A stretch of DNA of 36,366 bases from Pseudomonadota bacterium (GCA_002746565.1 PDPI01000010.1:1-36366), one strand, 5' to 3'; counted from the first letter of the stretch, positions 1-9,675 are shown. A program made the numbers and translations. The notes: generated by a model from the sequence alone, not told the origin.

Positions 1-1191
1 GTGATTTGTAATAAGTTGGATAATAAAAAGGCTGCACTTTTTGAGGTGAGCAAAAGTAAAAATAAGATATGCATACTTATCATTGATCATCGTGTGCCTG
101 AGCATGATAAAGATGCTGGCTCAAGAACGATGTATCAATATTTAATTGAATTTGTAAATATGGGATATCAAGTAATATTTGTACCTATTAATTTTGAGAA
201 ATTGGGAAAATATGGTGATAATTTAGAACAGCAAGGCATTAAAATTTTATATGGACCAAAATATCATCAAAATGGATTTGCTCAATGGCTGAAAAACAAT
301 GCAAGGAACATAAATATTTTTTATCTTCTTAGGCCAAATATCGCAAATAAATATTTAGAATTAATTAGGGAGCACAACAATAAATCCACTATCATATATA
401 ATAGTGTAGATTTTCACTACTTACGTTTAGAGCGTGAATATTTATTAACGAATAACTGTGAAACGAAACGAAATGCAGCCCATTATAAAAAAATAGAATT
501 TGAAATATTCCAAAAAGTAGACTTAGTTGTAACAATCAGTGATTATGAACGCAAAGTATTTGAACGAGAGATACCTAATAATCAAATAAAAGTAATCCCA
601 ACCTATATCTACAGTAATCAGTTTCCACTAAGTTCTAATGAAAGTTTTTATGATAGAAAAGGTATTCTGTTTGTAGGAGGGTTTTCTCATCGTCCGAATG
701 AAGATGGATTAATGTGGTTTATTTGTAACGAATGGGAAGCTATAAAAAGAAGTATACCTGATATTGTTTTGAATGTTGTAGGCTCCAATGTACCAAAAGA
801 TATAAAAAGATTTAGTATTGACCCCCAAATTAATATTTTAGGATACATTTCAGATGAGTCACTTGAAAATCTTTATAATTCATGCAGGGTTGTAATTGCA
901 CCATTGCGTTACGGTGCAGGCGTAAAAGGAAAAGTGATTGAAGCAATAGCACAGGGTGTCCCTATAGTTACAACTGATATAGCTAGCGAAGGAATTATCG
1001 ATAAAGATAATGTTGTTAAAAATGTAACTATACGAAATTCTTTTTCAAATTCTTTAATTGAGCTTTACACTAATGAAAAATTATGGAAAAATTTTAGATT
1101 ACAACAAATTAAATATGCAAACAAATATTATAGTGAGAAAGCCGCGAAGGATATGATTCAAAATATATTTACTACGAAGTGGAGGAAATAA
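1..1191 (+). CDS. GT4-family glycosyltransferase (5' end possibly cut by window)
   Basis: A GT-B fold glycosyltransferase that probably adds a sugar from a nucleotide-sugar donor during surface polysaccharide assembly at the cytoplasmic face of the inner membrane. The N-terminal domain carries DHRVPEHDKDAGSR (about residues 29-42), typical of a GT4 subgroup. The donor-binding half has GGFSHRPNEDG near residue 226 and YGAGVKGKVIEAIAQG near residues 304-320, the usual GT4 E-x7-E region. The frame is open at base 1, so the GTG there may not be the real start; an internal GTG at about base 46 is an alternative, and the protein may continue upstream, since this N-terminal domain is often fused behind a GT2 domain. 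It lies directly against the following SDR gene. Donor and acceptor cannot be read from the sequence. Confidence 0.85.
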   Translation: MICNKLDNKKAALFEVSKSKNKICILIIDHRVPEHDKDAGSRTMYQYLIEFVNMGYQVIFVPINFEKLGKYGDNLEQQGIKILYGPKYHQNGFAQWLKNNARNINIFYLLRPNIANKYLELIREHNNKSTIIYNSVDFHYLRLEREYLLTNNCETKRNAAHYKKIEFEIFQKVDLVVTISDYERKVFEREIPNNQIKVIPTYIYSNQFPLSSNESFYDRKGILFVGGFSHRPNEDGLMWFICNEWEAIKRSIPDIVLNVVGSNVPKDIKRFSIDPQINILGYISDESLENLYNSCRVVIAPLRYGAGVKGKVIEAIAQGVPIVTTDIASEGIIDKDNVVKNVTIRNSFSNSLIELYTNEKLWKNFRLQQIKYANKYYSEKAAKDMIQNIFTTKWRK

Positions 1192-2049
1192 ATGATTTTA
1201 ATTACGGGTAAAAGTGGCTTTTTAGCTTCGCAATTAATTCGAGTAATTACGAAAAGAATACGTAGCGTTCAAATTAAATGTACTTCAAGAGAAAAAAATA
1301 CTGATTCGGTTTTTTTGGATTTAAATGATATTTCCTCTTTTGATTTTTCAATTATAAATGATGGAGACCTAATAGTGCATATGGCGGCCATATCGTCACC
1401 TGATATATGTGAAAGTTTTTATACTCAAGCTTTTGTAGTAAATGTTACCAATACAATAAAGTTTATTGACGGATGTATCAATAGGGGTGCAAAAGTTTTA
1501 TTTTATTCCAGTGACACGGTTTTTGGAGAACAAAGTAATCAATTCTATGAAGATGCAGAATTAGCTCCTTTAGGAAAATATGCAGAAATGAAGGCAATAG
1601 TTGAAAGCTACTATACAACAAATGATAAAGTTAAAATATTTCATCTATCTTATGTTTTTAGCAGTAAAGATAAGTTTATGCAATATCTGATAGATTGTTA
1701 CAAAAATGATTTAGTTGCAGAAGTATTTGCCTCGCTGGAGCGTTCTGTAATTTATATTGCAGATGTTATTGATGCTACAATCCATATTTTACAAAGGTGG
1801 AATACATTAGGCATAAAAAGTGTAAATTTAGCTGGCCCTGATCTTATTTCGCGAGAATTAATTACTAAATATTTTGCTATATATGCTGATGCTCCATTTA
1901 AATACAAAGTAATATCGCCTCCAAGTGATTTTTTTTCATCTAGGCCAAAAATTATAAATATGAAGTCAAAATATTTATATGAGTTACTTGGGAGGCAGCC
2001 AATGAGTTTAAAAAAAGCAATGTCATTTGAATTAAAAGGAAGATTATAA
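1192..2049 (+). CDS. RmlD-like SDR sugar-nucleotide reductase/epimerase
   Basis: An extended short-chain dehydrogenase of 285 residues. The N-terminal Rossmann motif is TGKSGFLASQL (TGxxGxxxxxL), the catalytic Y-x3-K appears as YAEMK near residue 150, and SSDTVFG fits the conserved strand bearing the catalytic Ser/Thr. The size and C-terminal shape resemble RmlD-like 4-keto reductases. The start is the ATG one base after the preceding stop, with GAGGAAATAA as ribosome binding site; the stop overlaps the next ATG by one base. Because a Gmd-like 4,6-dehydratase and GDP-heptose genes follow, the likely role is reduction or epimerisation of a GDP-4-keto-heptose. This is inference from context; a dTDP or UDP sugar substrate remains possible. 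Confidence 0.8.
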   Translation: MILITGKSGFLASQLIRVITKRIRSVQIKCTSREKNTDSVFLDLNDISSFDFSIINDGDLIVHMAAISSPDICESFYTQAFVVNVTNTIKFIDGCINRGAKVLFYSSDTVFGEQSNQFYEDAELAPLGKYAEMKAIVESYYTTNDKVKIFHLSYVFSSKDKFMQYLIDCYKNDLVAEVFASLERSVIYIADVIDATIHILQRWNTLGIKSVNLAGPDLISRELITKYFAIYADAPFKYKVISPPSDFFSSRPKIINMKSKYLYELLGRQPMSLKKAMSFELKGRL

Positions 2050-3083
2050 TGCAAAAAATACAAGTTCTTATTACGGGTATTACCGGACAAGTGGGCTCTC
2101 AGTTAGCTGATTTTCTATTAAGTGCTACTGATTATGAAATTTTTGGAATGATGCGTTGGCAAGAGCCTATGGATAATTTATATCATCTAGCTGACAGAAT
2201 AAACAAAAAAGACCGTATTTATCTCTATTATGCGGATCTCAATGATGCAGTATCAATAAATAGAATGATAAATGAAATAAAACCAGATATTATTTATCAC
2301 TTAGCAGCACAGTCTTTTCCCAAGACATCTTTTGATATTCCAATCGAAACTTTACAGACTAATATAATTGGAACTGCAAGTCTATTGGAAAGTGTTAGAC
2401 AATTAAAAGAGAATGAAAATTATGATCCTGTTGTACATGTGTGTTCTTCAAGTGAAGTGTATGGTAGAGCCAAAGTGGGCACAAAGCTTAGTGAGGATAC
2501 AAAGTTTCATGGAGCTAGTCCATATAGCATAAGTAAAATAGGTACAGATTATCTAGGACAGTTCTATGGTGAAGCATACGGTATTAAAACATATGTAACA
2601 AGAATGGGGACTCATACGGGGCCTAGAAGAAGTGATGTTTTTTTTGAAAGTACTGTTGCAAAGCAAATTGCACTTATTGAAGCAGGATTTCAAGATCCTA
2701 TCATTAAAGTTGGAAATCTCTCCAGCATTCGAACCTTTCAAGATACTAGAGATGCAGTAAGGGCTTACTATTTGCTTTCTCTAGAAAGTAAAAAAGGAAA
2801 TCTTCCATGCGGAGAAGTTTTCAATATAGCTGGAGAAGAAGCCTATAAGCTCTCGGAAGTGATTGATTTATTAATAAGTTTTAGTGCAAGAGAAGATATT
2901 GTTGTGCAAACTGACACAGATAGGCTACGACCAATTGATGCCGATTATCAAATGTTCGATAATACAAAAATAAAGAGGTATATTGACTGGAAACCAGAAA
3001 TCCCCACAAAAAATATGTTTGAAGATTTATTGAATCATTGGAGAAAAGAGATATTCAATGGTAGAGTTCCACTAAATAGGTAA
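2049..3083 (+). CDS. GDP-mannose 4,6-dehydratase-like SDR (probable GDP-heptose 4,6-dehydratase)
   Basis: A 344-residue extended SDR of the Gmd class, which dehydrates a GDP-hexose or GDP-heptose to the 4-keto-6-deoxy sugar with internal NADP(H) cycling. Visible motifs are TGITGQVGSQLADFLL at the N terminus (Rossmann loop), HLAAQSFPKTSFDIP (the Gmd-type AAQS segment), CSSSEVYGR (catalytic Ser/Thr and Glu) and YSISKIGTDYL (Y-x3-K). The RMGTHTGPRRSDVF stretch is also Gmd-like. The gene is wedged between an SDR and the heptose kinase gene. Campylobacter jejuni has a GDP-D-glycero-alpha-D-manno-heptose 4,6-dehydratase (DmhA) in the equivalent context, so GDP-heptose is a better guess than GDP-mannose. 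It overlaps the previous stop codon by one base. Confidence 0.85.
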   Translation: MQKIQVLITGITGQVGSQLADFLLSATDYEIFGMMRWQEPMDNLYHLADRINKKDRIYLYYADLNDAVSINRMINEIKPDIIYHLAAQSFPKTSFDIPIETLQTNIIGTASLLESVRQLKENENYDPVVHVCSSSEVYGRAKVGTKLSEDTKFHGASPYSISKIGTDYLGQFYGEAYGIKTYVTRMGTHTGPRRSDVFFESTVAKQIALIEAGFQDPIIKVGNLSSIRTFQDTRDAVRAYYLLSLESKKGNLPCGEVFNIAGEEAYKLSEVIDLLISFSAREDIVVQTDTDRLRPIDADYQMFDNTKIKRYIDWKPEIPTKNMFEDLLNHWRKEIFNGRVPLNR

Positions 3084-3089
3084 AGCAGA

Positions 3090-4106
3090 ATGAAGATAAG
3101 GAGTAAGGCGCCACTTAGGCTAGGATTTGCGGGTGGGGGGACGGATTTAAGTGCTTACTGCGATAAATATACTGGCTATGTTTTAAACTCTACGGTATCG
3201 CTTTATGTCCATTGCACTATTGAAGAGCTGGATAATGCAAAAATAGTATTTGAATCAACTGATCATAATCAGAGTTTAGAAGTTGAAAGTCAAAGATACC
3301 TAATTCTTGATGGGACAATGGATTTATATAAAGGCATATATAATCGCATAATTAAGGATTACATAAAAAAGCCTTTGAGCTTCAGCATTTCAACTTACTC
3401 AGATGTGCCCAGTGGTAGTGGTCTTGGTGGAAGTTCCACACTAGTTGTAGCTATTCTGAAAGCCTTTGTGGAGTGGTTAAACCTTCCATTAGGTGAGTAT
3501 GATATAGCAAAACTTGCTTTTGATATTGAAAGGGAAGACGTCGGAATAATTGGCGGCGCTCAGGATCAGTATGCAGCAACATTTGGAGGATTTAATTTTA
3601 TGGAGTTTTATAATAATAAAAGAGTAATTGTGAATCCTCTTAGAATTAAAAATTGGATTATAGATGAGCTTGAAGCATCAATTGTGCTTTATTTTACAAA
3701 CATAACAAGACAGGCAAGTCAAATTGAGCAAGAAAAAAATAGTTTGATGCATGTTGATAGATCACTTAGTGCAATGCATGAAGTCAAGGAAGATGCTATT
3801 TCTATGAAAGAAGCTTTATTGAAGGGCAATATAGAAGACTTTGCATCAATTCTTGGTAAATCATGGGAAGCTAAAAAAAGAGTATCTAGCAATATCTCAA
3901 ATCGTGAAATAGATAGAATTTATGATTTGGCGATGGCAAACCATGCATATAGTGGAAAAGTGAGCGGTGCTGGCGGAGGTGGGTTCATGTTTTTTATGGT
4001 TGAACCAACCAAAAAAATACAGCTTGTAAGAGAACTAAACAAGCAACAAGGTGAAGTTATTAATTTTGAATTTGTAACTGATGGCACAAAAGGGTGGAAA
4101 ATATGA
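3090..4106 (+). CDS. hddA: D-glycero-alpha-D-manno-heptose 7-phosphate kinase
   Basis: A GHMP-family sugar kinase of 338 residues that phosphorylates heptose 7-phosphate at C1, the second step of the GDP-heptose pathway. The start is [17 protein letters not shown], the HddA/fucokinase-type signature. The ATP-binding GHMP loop is [17 protein letters not shown] near residues 107-123, and the C-terminal GHMP motif is [14 protein letters not shown]. The gene starts seven bases after the preceding stop and overlaps gmhA by four bases (ATGA). Its neighbours encode the isomerase, guanylyltransferase and phosphatase of the same pathway, which supports the specific name over generic GHMP kinase. Confidence 0.92.
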   Translation: MKIRSKAPLRLGFAGGGTDLSAYCDKYTGYVLNSTVSLYVHCTIEELDNAKIVFESTDHNQSLEVESQRYLILDGTMDLYKGIYNRIIKDYIKKPLSFSISTYSDVPSGSGLGGSSTLVVAILKAFVEWLNLPLGEYDIAKLAFDIEREDVGIIGGAQDQYAATFGGFNFMEFYNNKRVIVNPLRIKNWIIDELEASIVLYFTNITRQASQIEQEKNSLMHVDRSLSAMHEVKEDAISMKEALLKGNIEDFASILGKSWEAKKRVSSNISNREIDRIYDLAMANHAYSGKVSGAGGGGFMFFMVEPTKKIQLVRELNKQQGEVINFEFVTDGTKGWKI

Positions 4107-4693
4107 TTAATGAGTATATAAACAACCAGGTTCAAAGATCCATAGATATAAAACAGCAATTACTTCAGAGTGGTGATTTGTTGGAGCTTATTAAAAAGGT
4201 TTCTTTAGTAATAATTGATGTCTATAGGAGTGGAAACAAAACGCTTATTGCAGGCAATGGGGGAAGTGCGGCTGACGCACAACATATAGCTGGGGAGTTT
4301 GTTAGTAAGTTTTATTTTGATCGTCCAGGATTAGCCTCGATTGCTCTTACAACAGATACAAGCATAATGACTGCAATTGGAAATGATTATGGATATGAAA
4401 AGCTTTTTTCTCGACAAATACAAGCAAATGGTATACAGGGTGATATTTTCATAGGGATCTCAACTAGTGGGAATAGTTCAAATATAATTGAAGCTTTTAA
4501 AACATGTAAAGAAAGTGGTATTATTACTGTTGGTTTGACAGGTGAAACAGGTGGGAAAATGTCTGATTTATGTGATTACTGTATTAAAGTTCCATCTAGC
4601 GAGACACCTAGAATACAAGAATCGCACATTTTAATTGGACATATAATTTGTGCAACAGTAGAAGAAGCGATTTTTGGAAAAGGATTTAATTAG
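4103..4693 (+). CDS. gmhA: Sedoheptulose 7-phosphate isomerase
   Basis: Converts sedoheptulose 7-phosphate to D-glycero-D-manno-heptopyranose 7-phosphate, the first committed step of heptose nucleotide synthesis, in the cytoplasm. The SIS domain is evident: [17 protein letters not shown] (phosphosugar binding) and [13 protein letters not shown] (second SIS loop), with the C-terminal [16 protein letters not shown] helix carrying the conserved Glu and His. I choose the ATG at 4103, which overlaps the hddA stop as ATGA and has GGGTGG upstream; a GTG at 4094 would add three residues but has no separate ribosome binding site. Campylobacter carries a second capsule-specific gmhA copy of this kind, and this context matches it. 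Confidence 0.93.
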   Translation: MINEYINNQVQRSIDIKQQLLQSGDLLELIKKVSLVIIDVYRSGNKTLIAGNGGSAADAQHIAGEFVSKFYFDRPGLASIALTTDTSIMTAIGNDYGYEKLFSRQIQANGIQGDIFIGISTSGNSSNIIEAFKTCKESGIITVGLTGETGGKMSDLCDYCIKVPSSETPRIQESHILIGHIICATVEEAIFGKGFN

Positions 4694-5376
4694 TGGAGGC
4701 AATAGTTTTGGCAGGCGGATCAGGCACTCGTTTGCGAAGTGTAGTTCGGGATGTTCCTAAGCCTATGGCACCGGTTAACGGTAAGCCTTTTTTGGAATAT
4801 ATTATGAGGTATCTCCAAAAAAATGAAATTAATAGGGTTGTATTGTCGGTTGGCTACAAGCGGGAAACTATACAAGAATATTTTGGTAATTTTTTTGAAA
4901 ATTTGGAGATTGTTTATAGTGTTGAAAATGAACCACTGGGAACTGGTGGAGCTATTAAAAAAGCGATGCAATTTATAAAGTCTGAGCAAGCATATATTAT
5001 TCATGGTGATACTTTTTTTAATGTTAACTTGAAAAGTTTAACTTTGGACAATGGTAGTAAGTTAATCTTATCTTTAAAACAAATGACAGACTTCGATAGA
5101 TATGGCTGTGTAGAATTTGATAGTAAAGGATATGTAATTACATTTGTTGAGAAGGGGTATAAGAAAATAGGTAATGTAAATGGGGGGGTTTATTTGGCTT
5201 CTAAAACAATTTTTGAATTATTTGACACGGCAGATAAGTTTTCTTTTGAGGATTTTATTTGCAATAATATTCAAGAACTTAAACTCACTTCTAAAGTATT
5301 CGATGAGTACTTTATTGATATTGGGATTCCCCATGACTTTAAAAAAGCTCAAATTGAAATGAGGAATCAATTATGA
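4693..5376 (+). CDS. hddC: D-glycero-alpha-D-manno-heptose 1-phosphate guanylyltransferase
   Basis: A sugar-phosphate nucleotidyltransferase of 227 residues that joins GTP and heptose 1-phosphate to give GDP-heptose. The N terminus has the signature [12 protein letters not shown] followed by [18 protein letters not shown]. The metal-binding Asp is in HGDTFFNVN, and [14 protein letters not shown] is the base/sugar-binding loop. The start is a GTG that shares one base with the gmhA TAG stop; the next gene overlaps its stop by four bases. Family alone would allow other NDP-sugar products, but complete linkage with hddA, gmhA and gmhB makes GDP-heptose the best assignment. Confidence 0.9.
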   Translation: MEAIVLAGGSGTRLRSVVRDVPKPMAPVNGKPFLEYIMRYLQKNEINRVVLSVGYKRETIQEYFGNFFENLEIVYSVENEPLGTGGAIKKAMQFIKSEQAYIIHGDTFFNVNLKSLTLDNGSKLILSLKQMTDFDRYGCVEFDSKGYVITFVEKGYKKIGNVNGGVYLASKTIFELFDTADKFSFEDFICNNIQELKLTSKVFDEYFIDIGIPHDFKKAQIEMRNQL

Positions 5377-5900
5377 ATAGAGCTTTGTTTTTAGATAGAG
5401 ATGGCGTTATTAATGAGGAAAAAGATTATTTATACAAAATTAAAGATTTTGAATTCATAGATGGAGTATTTGAGGCATGCCAATACTTTCAAAAAAAAGG
5501 ATATATGATTTTTATCATTACAAATCAATCAGGCATTGCTAGAGGAATATATACTGAATATGATTATAAGACTTTGACGGATTGGATGCTAAAAGAGTTT
5601 CTGAAAAAATCTATAGCTATTACTAAGGTCTATCACTGCCCTCATCATCCTGATATAACGGGTTTTTGTTTATGTAGAAAACCGCAGCCAAAGATGATAA
5701 TTGATGCTCAAAAGGAGTTTAATTTAGATTTGAAGAAATCAATTTTGGTAGGTGATAAAATGAGTGATATTAATGCAGGCTTATCAGCTGGTATTTCGCA
5801 TAACTATTTGATAGAGACAGGTCATCCTATAGCAAAAAACAATAATCGTAATGTAGTAATTTTAAAAAATTTAACGTATTTAAAGAAAGTAGTGTTATGA
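5373..5900 (+). CDS. gmhB: D,D-heptose 1,7-bisphosphate phosphatase
   Basis: A HAD-superfamily phosphatase of 175 residues that removes the C7 phosphate from heptose 1,7-bisphosphate. The nucleophile motif is [15 protein letters not shown] near the N terminus, motif II is [10 protein letters not shown], and the structural zinc site of GmhB is present as CPHHP with a downstream CLCRKP. The C-terminal acidic motif is [11 protein letters not shown]. The gene overlaps hddC and the following glycosyltransferase gene by four bases each (ATGA), so it is probably translationally coupled. Together with hddA, gmhA and hddC it completes the GDP-heptose pathway. Confidence 0.92.
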   Translation: MNRALFLDRDGVINEEKDYLYKIKDFEFIDGVFEACQYFQKKGYMIFIITNQSGIARGIYTEYDYKTLTDWMLKEFLKKSIAITKVYHCPHHPDITGFCLCRKPQPKMIIDAQKEFNLDLKKSILVGDKMSDINAGLSAGISHNYLIETGHPIAKNNNRNVVILKNLTYLKKVVL

Positions 5901-7435
5901 AAAAAATATTATTAAATTTCAAGATAGTAAATAAAGTAGCTATGTGGCTACGAATTAGAAAATGGAAAAGGATCATAGCAGAAAGTAAAATGTTTGATAA
6001 TGAGTACTACTTATTTAAAAACCCTGATGTAAAAAGGGCAAATATTGACCCACTTAGTCATTTTTTAGAATTTGGTTCCAATGAAGGCAGAGATCCATCA
6101 GAGTGGTTTGGTGTAAAAAAATATTTAGATTCTTATCCAGATGTGGCCCAATCAGGCATTAATCCACTTGCACACTATATTATGTTTGGTTCTCAAGAAA
6201 AGCGTTTAGTTGAACTGAACAGTATATATAAAAGCAGTTACTTGAATGTGTATCAAGATTTTGTTTTTAATGACCTCCCAATTTTGACTGCTCAGAAATA
6301 TGTTGATCCAATGGTGTCAATAATAATACCTGCATATAATCAAGCAATTTTTACATATAAAGCTATTGAATCAATTCTTCAGAATGCTAATAAAATTTCA
6401 TATGAAATAATTGTTATAGATGACAATTCATCAGAGAAAGATGCAATTCAAATAGCGGATAAAGTAAGAAATATTAAGTATATAAGAAATAATAATAATT
6501 TAGGATTCTTAAAAAATTGCAACAAAGCTGTCTCATTTGCTGAAGGTAAATATCTCGTATTTTTGAATAATGATGTCATAGTTCTTCCAAATTGGTTATC
6601 TTCCTTGCTTGATGTGCTAGAAAATAACAATGATGTGGGGCTAGTTGGATCTAAATTAATATTTGCAGATGGAATTTTACAGGAGGCAGGAGGAATCATT
6701 TGGAATGATGCTAGTGGAAAAAACTTTGGGCGTGGAGATGATCCCAAAAAATCAGAGTACAACTATCTGCGAGAGGTTGATTATGTAAGCGGAGCGTCTA
6801 TGGCTATTAGAAGAGATTTGTTTATTAATATTGGTGGTTTTGACGAGCGATTTGCACCGGCATATTATGAAGATTCGGATTTGGCATTTACAGTGAGATC
6901 TCTTGGCTTAAAGGTAGTTTATCAGCCATTAAGTGAGATTATCCATTTTGAAGGTGTTTCACATGGGACAAATGTTGAATTAGGTATTAAAAAACATCAA
7001 GTTATAAATCGTGAGCTATTTAAGAAGAAATGGCAACATGTACTCCATGCACATGCAAAACCTAATCAAAAATTATTTTTAGCTAAAGACAGGTCCTTTG
7101 GTCAAAAGCATATATTGATAATTAGTCATAATATTTCCGTTACCAATAAAGATCCTGACAACAGTCTGATTTATTGTTTACAATTTTGTCAAGCTTTGGA
7201 TTATGTTATAACTTTGGTACCTGTTGATTCGATAAAAAATGAAAAAGATGTAAAGCCATTACAACAAAAGGGAATTTTTGTTTTTTATGAGGATAATGGT
7301 TTTAGCCTATTGAATCATTTGAAGACTTTTGGACATCACTATGATTTTGCTTATTTTACATATCCTGAAATACAATGCAAGTTCATCAAAAGTGTTCAAG
7401 CTTATACTAAAGCCAAAATTTTACAAATTAAATAA
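5897..7435 (+). CDS. GT2 glycosyltransferase with NPDV-type repeats and a truncated GT4 tail
   Basis: A 512-residue protein in three parts. Residues about 30-105 hold two copies of a short repeat ([20 protein letters not shown] and [19 protein letters not shown]), a module common in Campylobacterota cell-surface glycosyltransferases. Residues about 138-390 form a GT2 (GT-A) domain: [29 protein letters not shown] (the DxD equivalent) and [17 protein letters not shown] (catalytic acid region). From about residue 404 the sequence resembles the start of a GT4 domain ([20 protein letters not shown]; compare DHRVPEHDKDAGSR in the first gene of the window) but ends after about 105 residues, before any donor-binding domain. 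It overlaps gmhB by four bases. The sugar transferred is unknown; heptose is plausible. Confidence 0.85.
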   Translation: MKKILLNFKIVNKVAMWLRIRKWKRIIAESKMFDNEYYLFKNPDVKRANIDPLSHFLEFGSNEGRDPSEWFGVKKYLDSYPDVAQSGINPLAHYIMFGSQEKRLVELNSIYKSSYLNVYQDFVFNDLPILTAQKYVDPMVSIIIPAYNQAIFTYKAIESILQNANKISYEIIVIDDNSSEKDAIQIADKVRNIKYIRNNNNLGFLKNCNKAVSFAEGKYLVFLNNDVIVLPNWLSSLLDVLENNNDVGLVGSKLIFADGILQEAGGIIWNDASGKNFGRGDDPKKSEYNYLREVDYVSGASMAIRRDLFINIGGFDERFAPAYYEDSDLAFTVRSLGLKVVYQPLSEIIHFEGVSHGTNVELGIKKHQVINRELFKKKWQHVLHAHAKPNQKLFLAKDRSFGQKHILIISHNISVTNKDPDNSLIYCLQFCQALDYVITLVPVDSIKNEKDVKPLQQKGIFVFYEDNGFSLLNHLKTFGHHYDFAYFTYPEIQCKFIKSVQAYTKAKILQIK

Positions 7436-7449
7436 AGGTGTTTTAACAA

Positions 7450-9174
7450 ATGAGAAAACTACTTGTTCATTATCATATATTTAAAAATGCTGGGTCTTCT
7501 GTAGACAGGCTTTTGCAGACTTCTTTTCAAAATAGATGGTGTAAGTTTGATGATTATAAAAATCCAAGCTATAAGATTTCGCCGAATGAGCTTTTTGATT
7601 TTTTGAATTCAAGACCAGATGTTTTGGCTTGTTCATCTCATCAAGCCAGAATAGGTAAAAATCAAAATCAAAATAAATACAATATTCATATTTTTCCAAT
7701 TATTTTCCTAAGGCATCCCATAGATCGAACGATATCTGCATATAATTTTGAATGGAAGATACAGAAGAAATTAGATAGACATCAGGGGACTTTAGCTGAA
7801 TATCTAGAGCTAAAGTTTTCTGAAGAAAAAAATAGTGCTGTTGAAAATTATCAAACATACTATCTAGCAAACCAATTTTTGGATAAAGTACAAAGTAATC
7901 TTATTTATGCAGATGATACAAAATATCTAGACTATGCTATAGATGCCTTAAATGATTTGAAATGTTTTGGGCTGGTTGAACATTATAATGAGTCTGTAGA
8001 TAATTATTATTCCTATCTTCATAGGGATTTTCCAATGTTTAAAAAAATTGTAAGCAAAGAAAACATTTCGCAAGATAATTCTAGTATTGATATTAAATTG
8101 AAATTAAAATCAATTAGAAATCGATTTGGTGAAAATATCTATTATCACATAAAGTCAAAAAATATTATGGATATTGAACTCTATTATTATGCTAAAGACT
8201 TATTTTTTAAAAATAAATTTGCTTATTCAACCCACATACCCTATAGCCTAAATAAAAGTTTTGAAGATATTTCAGTAGAACATTTATTGAATAAATCAAA
8301 ATATTTTGACAAAGATACTTATATGGAGTTAAATAAACTTCCAATTTCAGTTAATCCAAACAATCATTTTGCGCAAATTGGTTTCTTTCATAAAAAAGTT
8401 TTTTCTTTACAAAATAACTACAAAGATCTTTTTCTAGAATTTATAAACATTCATAATTCTAAGATTTCTACATCTTCGAATAATGTGGTAGTAATTCATA
8501 TTTATTACGAAGAATATATAGATGAATTTTTAACTTTAATAGAGCAATATCCCGATATTGATTTTATATTTACAGTAGTTTTTAGTATTACTACATATTC
8601 TTTAGCCAAACTACTTGTAAGCAAATATCGCATATTTATATTTGAAAATATGGGTAGAGATGTTTATCCGTTTCTTAAAATTTTACCGTTTCTTTTCGAA
8701 TGTAATTATAAAAATGTATGTAAGTTGCATGGTAAAAAGTCAATTAAATTTGTACCGATAGAAAAATTCAATTTTATTAAAAATGGTGACCAATGGCGTG
8801 TTGACCTCATAAGTAAATTATTGGGAAATAAAAAAATAGTTAAAGAGAATATCGGCTTACTAAATGAACAAGACATAAGTATGTTGATTCCAAAAAAATA
8901 TGCTCTTCCATATAAAGAATTTAAAGGTAGGAATAAAGAAAAAGTTAAGGATTTGTTGTCGAAAATTGATATAGCCTATCATGAAGATTTTATTTTTTCA
9001 GCTGGAACAATGTTTTGGTGCAAAATGGAAATTTTAAGACCTTTATTAAAGCTGGATGTAAAAAAAATGTTTGAAAAAGAAGGCGGTGAAATTGATGGAA
9101 CTGATGCACATGCACTAGAAAGAATATTCGGCATGTTGGCAAAGAACTCAGATGCCGAAGTTAAGCAAATTTAA
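7450..9174 (+). CDS. Sulfotransferase / RgpF-like (rhamnan synthesis F) fusion protein
   Basis: A 574-residue apparent two-domain protein. The N-terminal part resembles PAPS-dependent sulfotransferases: HIFKNAGSS at residues 9-17 fits the 5'-phosphosulfate loop and FLRHPIDRTISAY at 86-98 fits the 3'-phosphate motif. Around residues 280-310 lies one NPDV-like repeat (YFDKDTYMELNKLPISVNPN, then HFAQIGF), as in the preceding gene. From about residue 340 the sequence fits the RgpF family of polysaccharide enzymes: ENMGRDVYPFLKIL near 399, KLHGKKS near 425, GDQWRVDLISKLLG near 447 and FSAGTMFWCK near 517. The gene begins 14 bases after the previous stop and is last in the run. It may sulfate and extend the heptose-containing glycan; this is inference, and neither activity is proven. 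Confidence 0.75.
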   Translation: MRKLLVHYHIFKNAGSSVDRLLQTSFQNRWCKFDDYKNPSYKISPNELFDFLNSRPDVLACSSHQARIGKNQNQNKYNIHIFPIIFLRHPIDRTISAYNFEWKIQKKLDRHQGTLAEYLELKFSEEKNSAVENYQTYYLANQFLDKVQSNLIYADDTKYLDYAIDALNDLKCFGLVEHYNESVDNYYSYLHRDFPMFKKIVSKENISQDNSSIDIKLKLKSIRNRFGENIYYHIKSKNIMDIELYYYAKDLFFKNKFAYSTHIPYSLNKSFEDISVEHLLNKSKYFDKDTYMELNKLPISVNPNNHFAQIGFFHKKVFSLQNNYKDLFLEFINIHNSKISTSSNNVVVIHIYYEEYIDEFLTLIEQYPDIDFIFTVVFSITTYSLAKLLVSKYRIFIFENMGRDVYPFLKILPFLFECNYKNVCKLHGKKSIKFVPIEKFNFIKNGDQWRVDLISKLLGNKKIVKENIGLLNEQDISMLIPKKYALPYKEFKGRNKEKVKDLLSKIDIAYHEDFIFSAGTMFWCKMEILRPLLKLDVKKMFEKEGGEIDGTDAHALERIFGMLAKNSDAEVKQI

Positions 9175-9288
9175 GTTAGGGACATGTAGCCTTATAACTA
9201 AATAAGGGAATCGCAATCCAATTGAAACAATTTTAGAACAATATTGATGTACAATTTTGATCAATTTTAATGTATGGAGGTTATAATT

Positions 9289-9579
9289 ATGAAAAGATGT
9301 TTTTTTGTGATGTCTACAATGGCTTTGTTTGCGGTGGGTCTTCCCGCCGCGTGGTTCGAAGGAACTGTTGTATCTGTGACACAATTTCCTAGTTCACAGC
9401 CTGGCGTAGAAGTTGATACTACCGGTGATGGTAACGCAAATGTTGGCGGTACGCTATCAGGCACTAGTGAAAACGTAAAAACTATGACTGCTATGGCGTT
9501 GACAGCACTATCTGTTGGTCAAAGAATTAGGGTTTTCTCCAGCGGATCTAATTTTACTGCTATGAAATTGGTTAAATAG
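9289..9579 (+). CDS. Small exported protein of unknown function
   Basis: A 96-residue protein that I do not recognise. The start at 9289 is chosen because TATGGAGG lies seven to fourteen bases upstream as a strong ribosome binding site; the in-frame GTG/ATG codons further up overlap that site. Residues 1-20 (MKRCFFVMSTMALFAVGLPA) form a signal peptide with a likely cut near PAA-W. The mature part of about 75 residues has short beta-strand-like segments (FEGTVVSVTQF, IRVFSSG) separated by Gly/Thr/Asp-rich turns (DTTGDGNANVGG) and could be a small beta barrel. It has no cysteines after the signal. The DNA is visibly richer in G and C than the polysaccharide genes on either side, suggesting separate acquisition. 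It stands alone, with a TACAAT -10-like box near 9250. Confidence 0.65.
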   Translation: MKRCFFVMSTMALFAVGLPAAWFEGTVVSVTQFPSSQPGVEVDTTGDGNANVGGTLSGTSENVKTMTAMALTALSVGQRIRVFSSGSNFTAMKLVK

Positions 9580-9675
9580 AACCTTGTTAATAGTTTTTAG
9601 TGGCTGTTGGGGGTCTTGTGTAGTTTTTAGCTTGGTTTCATAAGTGAGTGATGCGCGTTTGGTATGTTTTGTTTC

